This document shows positions 5,698 to 10,882 of a stretch of 10,882 nt of DNA, piece after piece. Positions within the stretch are counted from its first letter, which is position 1, and every line of letters starts with the position of its first letter. The stretch is from assembly GCA_910587495.1 (NCBI GenBank), contig CAJUMT010000115.1:1-10882 (forward strand), in the 5' to 3' direction. The notes beneath the pieces were generated by a model, which saw only the letters and a program-made list of their open reading frames with translations, was not told the DNA's origin and searched no databases. This stretch comes from an uncultured Lachnospiraceae bacterium (lineage in GTDB: Bacteria; Bacillota_A; Clostridia; Lachnospirales; Lachnospiraceae). The translations under genes were made by a program, and so were the position numbers.

Positions 5698-7107
5698 ATG
5701 AACGGAAAATTTCTCACATATACGCTACTTGGCATCCTGCCCATATGTTTCCTTACAGGATGCGCGCCCAGAGAAAAAACGCTGCTTTTGCCGGATGTTT
5801 ATACGCTGGATGCGGAGTCGGAAGATTCGACCGCGGCAGATGATTTTACCGTAAAAAAGATCTATACCTATTCTTACGAAACCAATCCCGCCCTGGATCA
5901 CAGCGCTTCGCTAAAAAACTGCGGCGAACATGAAGTCTTTGTTATCGCCAATGAAGAAAATACGGACAGGCAAATGCCTTTGCTTAGGCAGGTGGATTAT
6001 CGGTATGGCTTTTACGACACTTCCGGTCAGTCTAAAACCCCCTGGGAGGAACCGGAAAAAGTACTGCATCCCATATTCTGGCGGCTTTGGTCTCCTAATG
6101 AAACATCGGAACCAAAAGACGCCGACGCGGGGGAAGATTTTTTGTATGGAATAGATAAAATGCTGCTTTCCCCGGACGGAAAAAAGATGCTGGTATACGC
6201 CAGGGCAGAATCCTGGGACAATTACTTTGTCTGGCTTTACGACTTTGAAACACAGACCCCTTATACCTTGTACCAGGGAACGCCGCCGGAAGGAGTAGAA
6301 CCGAAAGGTTCTTTCTCCCCCAGCGGTCGATGGGCTGCCTTTGACGCAACAGGCAGTCTGCATCAGAAACTGATCCTGCTCTACGACTGCCATAAAGAAA
6401 GAAATGACGGCGATGAAGAAGCCTTTATCCCCATCAACGATCATACAAGCTTCTATCCCCCTGATGATGCAATACCCATCGCCGAAACCGCCGTCCATCT
6501 GATCCGGAAAGCCGGACTTTTCGACCGATCCGGTCAGGCGGGACTTTTAACTTTTGTCCAGGAATATGACAAGGAAGTGCTTGCCATTGAATCCTATAAC
6601 CTGCCGCCGGACGACGCCGACCCGCTTTATACTGAATCTTCTTATTACCTGTACGGAATGCCGGGCCATCTGCCCTATTTCCGATGCGCGCTGGATACAA
6701 AAAACAATCATATCTACTACCTAAGCAACTCTTCCCAGATGCAGAGTACCGATCTGACACACGGTACTTCCGGCGTAAACAGAGATTTTTCCGGCGCTGT
6801 CCTGGATTTTCTGCTTCTTGATTCCGGTGATTTTTTACTTTTGTCCTCCCAGGATGCCAATGCCTTTAGTATAAAACCAACTGCAAATGTAACGAACCCG
6901 GACTCTTTGACGCTGCAAAAAGAATGGGATATTTCTTCTATGGATCTGTATCTGTATGCTACAGAAGAGGAAAACGAACGTCTGCTGTACAAAAATCTTC
7001 ACAACGTCATCTGTATGGAATATGACGAGACAACCCGGCGCATTCTTGTGGAGACCTCCGAGGACGGCACTCTTAGAAGGAGGCAATGCGTGATCCTGGA
7101 ACTGTAA
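5698..7107 (+). CDS. Large lipoprotein of unknown function with propeller-like repeats
   Basis: A 469-residue exported lipoprotein. The signal peptide (about 1-21) ends in the lipobox LTGC, so C22 should be lipidated and the protein held on the outer face of the membrane. GAGG lies about 5 nt before the ATG, only 9 nt after the kinase stop, so it is the third gene of the operon. The mature part has segments that look like TolB/WD40-type propeller blades: LLSPDGKKMLVYA (156-168) followed by VWLYDFETQTPYTLYQG; GSFSPSGRWAAFDATG (204-219) followed by LILLYD; and later LDTKNNHIYYLSNSSQ and LLLDSGDFLLLSSQD. It is rich in Tyr, Asp and Glu. I do not recognise a named family. Genomic context suggests a signal-binding partner of the kinase or a product of the response, but neither is shown. 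Confidence 0.85.
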   Translation: MNGKFLTYTLLGILPICFLTGCAPREKTLLLPDVYTLDAESEDSTAADDFTVKKIYTYSYETNPALDHSASLKNCGEHEVFVIANEENTDRQMPLLRQVDYRYGFYDTSGQSKTPWEEPEKVLHPIFWRLWSPNETSEPKDADAGEDFLYGIDKMLLSPDGKKMLVYARAESWDNYFVWLYDFETQTPYTLYQGTPPEGVEPKGSFSPSGRWAAFDATGSLHQKLILLYDCHKERNDGDEEAFIPINDHTSFYPPDDAIPIAETAVHLIRKAGLFDRSGQAGLLTFVQEYDKEVLAIESYNLPPDDADPLYTESSYYLYGMPGHLPYFRCALDTKNNHIYYLSNSSQMQSTDLTHGTSGVNRDFSGAVLDFLLLDSGDFLLLSSQDANAFSIKPTANVTNPDSLTLQKEWDISSMDLYLYATEEENERLLYKNLHNVICMEYDETTRRILVETSEDGTLRRRQCVILEL

Positions 7108-7128
7108 ATGTAAAAGAAAATTTACAGT
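7101..7128. repeat. 9-bp inverted repeat over the lipoprotein stop codon
   Basis: ACTGTAAAT (7101-7109) and ATTTACAGT (7120-7128) are perfect inverted copies with a 10-nt loop; the left arm contains the TAA stop. The stem is AT-rich and no T-run follows on either strand, so it is at best a weak terminator for the convergent operons ending here. On the minus strand it reads TTTACATTTACA, resembling the repeat in the operon's promoter. Function unassigned. Confidence 0.45.
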
Positions 7129-7151
7129 CAGAAACAATCTACAAAAAAATC

Positions 7152-7523
7152 CTACTTGATAAAACGGTCAATAGCCTCCGTCAGATCAGCGATAGAGTCC
7201 ATATCTCCACACTCCACCGCATCCACCAGACAGTGCTCAATATGATCTTTTAATATGACCTTTCCTGTGTTATTGATAGCGGATTTGACTGCAGAGAGCT
7301 GAATCAGTACCTCGCTGCAGTCTCTTCCATCCTCCACCATCCGCCGGATGGATTCCAGATGTCCGATGGCTCTGGAAAGCCGGTTTAGCACTGCTTTCGT
7401 GTTCGTATGCGTATGTCCATGATTGTGGGCATGCCCCTCTCCCGGCTCATGGACATGATGATGCGTATGCTCATATACAGTCCCGTCCGGCGCAATATGG
7501 GTATGCGTTTCTCCTGTTGCCAT
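7152..7523 (-). CDS. csoR: CsoR/FrmR-family metal-sensing repressor with His-rich N-terminal tail
   Basis: A 123-residue, all-helical repressor of the CsoR/RcnR/FrmR family. The core (about 43-123) contains the Cys-His-Cys set used by CsoR for Cu(I): C69 in GRDCSEVL, H94 and C98 in DHIEHC (H-x3-C). The N-terminal 41 residues are an extension with 12 histidines, arranged as HTH, HTHHHVH and HAHNHGHTH, likely an extra metal-binding tail or buffer. Core CsoR proteins are about 90-100 residues, so the tail accounts for the extra length. AGGAG lies 7 nt before the ATG. The gene follows asnS by 28 nt on the same strand and is probably cotranscribed. No copper ATPase or chaperone gene adjoins it, so its target operon must be elsewhere. 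Copper is the likeliest ligand from the motif; Ni, Co or sulfane sulfur cannot be excluded. Confidence 0.88.
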   Translation of the reverse strand: MATGETHTHIAPDGTVYEHTHHHVHEPGEGHAHNHGHTHTNTKAVLNRLSRAIGHLESIRRMVEDGRDCSEVLIQLSAVKSAINNTGKVILKDHIEHCLVDAVECGDMDSIADLTEAIDRFIK

Positions 7524-7551
7524 ATTGATTCTCCTGATATATGCTGTTTGC

Positions 7552-8943
7552 TTACAAGTCGCAGTTTTTTACGGTTCTCGGGAACGGGATTACGTCGCGG
7601 ATATTGCCCATACCGGTCAGATACATGACACAGCGTTCAAAACCAAGACCAAATCCCGCATGGCGCGTAGTCCCGTATCTGCGCAGATCCAGATAGAATC
7701 CATAATCTTCTTTTTTAAGCTTCAGCTCATCCATACGCGCGGACAATTTTTCATAATCGTCTTCCCTCTGGCTTCCTCCGATAATCTCCCCGATCCCGGG
7801 CACAAGGCAATCCATGGCGGCCACGGTCTTATTGTCCTCATTCATTTTCATATAAAATGCCTTGATCTCCTTAGGATAATCTGTCACAAATACCGGGCGC
7901 TTAAAGACCTGCTCAGTCAAATAACGCTCATGTTCCGTCTGCAGGTCGCATCCCCAGGAAACTTTATATTCAAACTTATTGTTATTCTTTTCCAGAAGTT
8001 TAACAGCTTCCGTATAAGTCACATGGCCGAACTCGGAATTTACTACATGGTTCAAACGCTCCAGCAGCCCCTTATCCACAAAGGAATTGAAAAACTGCAT
8101 TTCTTCCGGCGCATGATCCAGCACATAGCGGATCACATATTTCAACATATCTTCCGCCACCTGCATATTATCCGTAAGATCCGCGAACGCCATCTCCGGT
8201 TCGATCATCCAAAACTCTGCCGCATGACGGGTCGTATTGGAATTTTCCGCCCGGAAAGTAGGTCCAAAAGTATACACATTACGAAAAGCCATGGCAAATG
8301 TTTCTGCGTTCAACTGCCCGCTGACAGTCAGGTTTGTAGGTTTGCAGAAAAAGTCCTGGGTGAAGTCCACATTTCCCCGGGCGTCTTTCGGCACGTCGCT
8401 TAAATCCATTGTCGTCACCTGGAACATCTCTCCCGCACCCTCGCAGTCGCTGCCGGTGATCAGAGGCGTGTGTACATAGACAAAGCCTCTTTCCTGGAAA
8501 AAGCTGTGAATCGCATATGCTGTCAGGGAGCGCACGCGGAACACTGCCTGGAACATATTGGTCCTGGGACGCAGGTGCGTCATCGTGCGCAGGTATTCCA
8601 GCGTATGGCGTTTCTTCTGCAAAGGATAATCCGGCGCGGACGCGCCTTCTAATGTAACTTCCGCAGCCTGAATCTCAAAGGGCTGCTTTGCCTGGGGTGT
8701 AGCCACCAGTGTCCCTTTCACAATAACGGCCGCACCCACATTCAATTTGCTGACCTGGGCGAAATTGTCCATGGTATCATGGTATACAATCTGAAGCGTA
8801 TCAAAAAATGTACCGTCATGCAGTACCAGAAAACCAAAGCTCTTGGAATCACGCACGCTTCTGATCCATCCGCCGACGGTAACTTCTTTGTCAAGATAAG
8901 ATTCTCTGTCCTTATATAATTCCCGAATCGTTGTCATCTTCAT
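7552..8943 (-). CDS. asnS: Asparaginyl-tRNA synthetase
   Basis: Class IIb aminoacyl-tRNA synthetase that charges tRNA-Asn with asparagine in the cytoplasm; 463 residues, a normal length for bacterial AsnS. The N-terminal OB-fold anticodon-binding domain (about 15-110) includes VTVGGWIRSVRDSKSFGFLVLHDG. The catalytic core has motif 2, FRAENSNTTRHAAEF (from F230), and motif 3, GFGLGFERCVMYLTGMGNIRDVIPFPR (E436/R437). The AsnS-type TLEYLRTMTHLRPRT linker and HTPLITGSDCEGAGEMF are also present. I prefer the ATG at 8943, 9 nt from GAGGA; an in-frame TTG at 8949 is too close to that site, and another ATG is at 8937. It is the first gene of a likely asnS-csoR operon. No T-box leader is present, since the leader is only about 60 nt, but a palindrome lies in it. 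Confidence 0.97.
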   Translation of the reverse strand: MKMTTIRELYKDRESYLDKEVTVGGWIRSVRDSKSFGFLVLHDGTFFDTLQIVYHDTMDNFAQVSKLNVGAAVIVKGTLVATPQAKQPFEIQAAEVTLEGASAPDYPLQKKRHTLEYLRTMTHLRPRTNMFQAVFRVRSLTAYAIHSFFQERGFVYVHTPLITGSDCEGAGEMFQVTTMDLSDVPKDARGNVDFTQDFFCKPTNLTVSGQLNAETFAMAFRNVYTFGPTFRAENSNTTRHAAEFWMIEPEMAFADLTDNMQVAEDMLKYVIRYVLDHAPEEMQFFNSFVDKGLLERLNHVVNSEFGHVTYTEAVKLLEKNNNKFEYKVSWGCDLQTEHERYLTEQVFKRPVFVTDYPKEIKAFYMKMNEDNKTVAAMDCLVPGIGEIIGGSQREDDYEKLSARMDELKLKKEDYGFYLDLRRYGTTRHAGFGLGFERCVMYLTGMGNIRDVIPFPRTVKNCDL

Positions 8944-8981
8944 TTTCAAAAATCCTCTTGTTTTCTCTATATTTTCCTCAT

Positions 8982-8998
8982 GGTATGGATTCCATACC
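8982..8998. promoter_or_regulatory. Perfect palindrome in the asnS leader, candidate operator
   Basis: GGTATGGA (8982-8989) and TCCATACC (8991-8998) are perfect inverted copies around one central base, at roughly +5 to +20 of the predicted asnS transcript. A one-base loop is too tight for an RNA hairpin, so a DNA site for a dimeric repressor is more likely. Which regulator binds is unknown. Confidence 0.6.
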
Positions 8999-9008
8999 GC
9001 GTTTTTTC

Positions 9009-9037
9009 AGTATATCATAAGTCAGGCTTGTTAGCAA
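9009..9037 (-). promoter_or_regulatory. Promoter of the asnS-csoR operon
   Basis: Minus-strand TTGCTA (9037-9032), 17 bp, then TATACT (9014-9009). The expected start is near 9002, immediately upstream of the palindrome. Confidence 0.7.
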
Positions 9038-9062
9038 ATTGCACAAATTTTATATTTTACAC

Positions 9063-9103
9063 AAAAAAATCATAAAAGCCCCTATGATTTTCGTGATTTT
9101 TTT
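9063..9103. repeat. Overlapping AT-rich dyads upstream of the moaA -10
   Basis: AAAATCATA (9066-9074) pairs with TATGATTTT (9083-9091) across an 8-nt AAAGCCCC loop. Alternatively AAAAAAATCA (9063-9072) pairs with TGATTTTTTT (9094-9103). The right half also holds a TGATTTT direct repeat at 9-bp period (9085-9091 and 9094-9100). The dyads fill the -35 region of the moaA promoter and lie between two divergent genes, so they could be a regulator site. Function unassigned. Confidence 0.45.
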
Positions 9104-9111
9104 GTTATAAT
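9103..9111 (+). promoter_or_regulatory. Extended -10 promoter for moaA
   Basis: A perfect TATAAT (9106-9111) preceded by TGT gives an extended -10; no convincing -35 is present at 17 bp. The start would be near 9118, with a leader of about 43 nt. Confidence 0.65.
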
Positions 9112-9160
9112 CTTAACAAAATCAATCATTCTAACAATATCAGAAAAGAGGTACCCCACC

Positions 9161-10135
9161 ATGGTAGACCATCATAACCGAACCATAGATTATATGCGCA
9201 TCTCTGTCACCGACCGGTGCAATTTAAGATGCCAGTACTGTATGCCTGAAGACATCCCTTCCATTCCCCATGAAGAGATTCTCTCCTTCGAAGAAATCCT
9301 GCGTATCTGCCGTCTGGCAGCAGATCTGGGAATACAGAAGTTTAAAGTTACCGGAGGCGAACCCCTCGTAAGAAAAGGCTGTCTTGACTTTATTCAGAGC
9401 TTAAAAGCGCTTCCTGGCGTCTCTCAGGTAACGGTCACAACCAACGGGGTTCTTCTGACTGAACATATGCCCAGGCTGCGGGAAATTCATCCGGACGGCG
9501 TCAATGTCAGCCTGGATACACTCCGGGCAGACACCTTTCATCAAATCACCCAAAGACCGTATCTTCCCCAGGTCATGGACGGTATCCTCTCCTGCGTAGA
9601 ATCCGGGATCAAAACAAAGATCAACTCGGTTCTGCTACGCGGGGTCAATGACCATGAATTTTTCGATCTGGTCAATCTGGCAAAAGAATACCCGGTGGAT
9701 GTACGTTTTATCGAAATCATGCCCATCGGATCAGGCCAGCAGTATAAAGGATACAGCAGGCAGGAGCTGATCGCCCTTCTAAAAGAACGATACCCGAATG
9801 GTACGCAGGTATCCGAAATCCGCGGAAACGGTCCTGCAGACTATATCCATTTTCCTGATTTCAAAGGATGCATCGGTTTTATTGACGCTATCCATGGGAA
9901 ATTTTGTAACTCCTGCAACCGGGTTCGGCTGACTGCAGACGGTATACTCAAATTGTGTTTATACTACCAGAACGGAATTGATCTGAAACATATGATGCGC
10001 ACAGGTGAACCGGACAATAAGATTTGTACGGCCATGGAGCAGGCGATCCTCAAAAAACCTGCTGAACATCAGTTCCACCTGGATGCCCGGGAAGGAATGA
10101 AAGAAGTGCGCAGAATGTCCCAGATCGGCGGCTAA
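9161..10135 (+). CDS. moaA: GTP 3',8-cyclase (radical SAM), molybdenum cofactor biosynthesis
   Basis: Radical-SAM enzyme that converts GTP to 3',8-cyclo-7,8-dihydro-GTP, the first step of molybdenum cofactor (molybdopterin) synthesis. 324 residues, the usual length. The SAM cluster motif CNLRCQYC gives C20, C24 and C27. KVTGGEPLVRK is the SAM-binding GGEP motif. The second, GTP-binding 4Fe-4S cluster is C249, C252 and C266 (FCNSCNRVRLTADGILKLCL). The protein ends in the Gly-Gly tail (QIGG) needed for activity in the family. AAAGAGGT lies 8 nt before the ATG. It stands alone on the plus strand and converges on moaC, whose product uses the MoaA product; their stop codons overlap. Confidence 0.97.
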   Translation: MVDHHNRTIDYMRISVTDRCNLRCQYCMPEDIPSIPHEEILSFEEILRICRLAADLGIQKFKVTGGEPLVRKGCLDFIQSLKALPGVSQVTVTTNGVLLTEHMPRLREIHPDGVNVSLDTLRADTFHQITQRPYLPQVMDGILSCVESGIKTKINSVLLRGVNDHEFFDLVNLAKEYPVDVRFIEIMPIGSGQQYKGYSRQELIALLKERYPNGTQVSEIRGNGPADYIHFPDFKGCIGFIDAIHGKFCNSCNRVRLTADGILKLCLYYQNGIDLKHMMRTGEPDNKICTAMEQAILKKPAEHQFHLDAREGMKEVRRMSQIGG

Positions 10136-10623
10136 GCTTTCTCTTTCTTTTCATCAAAATAAAATGCCCCGCTTTTTCCGCCTGTCTTTTCCACCAGGTG
10201 GATATCCTTTATAACCATCCGTTTGTCGATGGCCTTGCACATATCATAGATGGTAAGAAGCGCTGCGCCAACTCCATGCAGCGCTTCCATTTCTACACCT
10301 GTACGTCCTTCTACTTTCACGGTGCAGACTGCCCGGATAAGATTCTGATCCGGCAGCAGTTCAAAATCCACCGCGCATTTTCCGATGGGCAGCGGATGGC
10401 ACATGGGAATAATGGAAGAAGTCTGCTTGACCGCCATGATCCCTGCCACTCTCGACACTCCCAGCACATCTCCCTTTTTCACTTTCTGCTCTGTCACTGC
10501 CTGCATAATTTCATCAGATACAAGAATACTGCCTTCTGCAATGGCTGTTCGGGAAGTTATATTCTTCTCTGTCACATCCACCATAATGGCGTTCCCTTTT
10601 TTATCAAAATGTGTAAATTCCAT
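10132..10623 (-). CDS. moaC: Cyclic pyranopterin monophosphate synthase
   Basis: Converts the MoaA product 3',8-cyclo-7,8-dihydro-GTP to cyclic pyranopterin monophosphate, the second step of molybdenum cofactor synthesis; the family forms hexamers. 163 residues, as usual. Conserved features: MVDVTEKN near the start, KKGDVL with active-site Lys near 50, KQTSSIIPMCHPLPI (66-80), GRTGVEMEALHGV (106-118) and YDMCKAIDK, whose D127 and K130 match catalytic D128 and K131 of E. coli. The ATG at 10623 gives the standard N-terminus, but the nearest purine-rich site (AGAGGG) is 13 nt away, longer than ideal. A TATAAT sits 3 nt before the ATG; with no -35 it is doubtful as a promoter. The gene starts 22 nt after an upstream minus-strand gene, so cotranscription is likely. 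Confidence 0.96.
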   Translation of the reverse strand: MEFTHFDKKGNAIMVDVTEKNITSRTAIAEGSILVSDEIMQAVTEQKVKKGDVLGVSRVAGIMAVKQTSSIIPMCHPLPIGKCAVDFELLPDQNLIRAVCTVKVEGRTGVEMEALHGVGAALLTIYDMCKAIDKRMVIKDIHLVEKTGGKSGAFYFDEKKEKA

Positions 10624-10645
10624 TGTATTATACTGTCCCTCTGTG

Positions 10646-10882
10646 TTATTCTCGCTTTTTCAGTCCTTCAGGCCTTGGGATATCCGCATCTACAAAATGC
10701 TGTTTGATAAATAAAAATTCCTCCAGATCCATCAGCACATGATACAGCATGGCCCGGGATTCAAATTCTCCCCTGGAAACCGGAAGCGGTTCTCTTTTCA
10801 TCTGCGCAAAAACCTGATTTAACTGCCTGATCTGCTGATCCGGTACATTTTCTTCTTGAACATAAAAAGCCACATGATCCAG
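10646..10882 (-). CDS. Unrecognised small helical protein, 5' end outside the window
   Basis: An open frame enters at the right edge and ends in TAA at 10646, 22 nt before moaC on the same strand. The visible 78 residues begin LDHVAFYVQEENVPDQQ and include FESRAMLYHVLMDLEEFLFIKQHFVDADIPRPEGLKKRE at the end. It is charged, mostly helical by appearance, with no signal peptide, cysteine motif or membrane segment in the visible part. An internal GTG at 10873 could be a start, but the frame stays open to the edge and no good ribosome binding site is visible, so I read it as a partial gene. I do not recognise the family. Its place before moaC hints at a link to cofactor metabolism, but that is only context. 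Confidence 0.65.
   Translation of the reverse strand: MDHVAFYVQEENVPDQQIRQLNQVFAQMKREPLPVSRGEFESRAMLYHVLMDLEEFLFIKQHFVDADIPRPEGLKKRE

Noticed and set aside
5911..6498. Minus-strand open frame of 195 codons
   Set aside because: It is antisense to the lipoprotein gene, which has a signal peptide, lipobox and operon-like spacing.
7525..8403. Plus-strand open frame of 292 codons
   Set aside because: It is antisense to asnS, whose motifs 2 and 3 are intact; it has no recognisable domain.
8982..8998. CsoR operator
   Set aside because: Known CsoR sites have ATACC...GGTAT with inner C/G runs; here the half-sites face the other way and lack those runs.
8944..9008. T-box riboswitch upstream of asnS
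   Set aside because: The leader from the predicted start is only about 60 nt, too short for a T-box, and no AGGGUGGNACCGCG-like antiterminator sequence is present.
10198..10707. Plus-strand open frames opposite moaC and the gene upstream of it
   Set aside because: Both are antisense to conserved MoaC sequence and have no start signals.

Overview
The window looks like chromosomal DNA of an anaerobic Firmicute, most likely a Lachnospiraceae-type clostridium. The reasons are a class III (oxygen-sensitive) ribonucleotide reductase, strong AGGAGG-like ribosome binding sites, sigma-A promoters, a VanR/PhoP-like two-component pair and a SdpR/SdpI pair, with moderate GC. The organism assignment is inference. 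No rRNA, tRNA, CRISPR array, insertion sequence or complete mobile element is visible.

Layout. (1) 1-1495: the 5' two-thirds of nrdD on the minus strand. Its promoter and a 31-bp-phased pair of NrdR-like boxes sit over the expected transcription start. An intrinsic terminator for the next operon follows. (2) 1496-2488: a minus-strand sdpR-sdpI operon whose ATGA stop/start overlap shows tight coupling, with a perfect 13-bp inverted repeat over its promoter. (3) 2530-3321: a lone, AT-rich Rpn-type PD-(D/E)XK nuclease gene on the minus strand. (4) 3440-7107: a plus-strand three-gene operon of OmpR-type response regulator, membrane histidine kinase and a large propeller-like lipoprotein of unknown function. 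The promoter carries a TTACATTT direct repeat typical of OmpR-family sites. (5) 7152-9037: a minus-strand asnS-csoR operon. The CsoR protein has a 12-histidine N-terminal tail, and an unassigned 8+1+8 palindrome lies just downstream of the promoter. (6) 9063-10882: molybdenum-cofactor genes. moaA is on the plus strand and moaC on the minus strand, tail to tail with stop codons overlapping by 4 nt. An unrecognised partial gene lies just upstream of moaC.

How the genes work together. MoaA and MoaC carry out the two successive steps from GTP to cyclic pyranopterin monophosphate. The kinase and regulator should form one signalling pathway, with the lipoprotein as a likely envelope partner or output. 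SdpR and SdpI resemble the autoregulated repressor and membrane immunity/sensor pair of Bacillus subtilis, but no SdpC-like toxin is present here. CsoR presumably senses Cu(I) or a related metal, but no efflux pump or chaperone gene is visible next to it.

Most of the window is ordinary, well-conserved metabolism and regulation. The least explained items are the propeller-like lipoprotein of the two-component operon, the asnS leader palindrome, the His-rich CsoR in an asnS operon and the sdpRI pair without a toxin. I see no clear new defence or mobile system.
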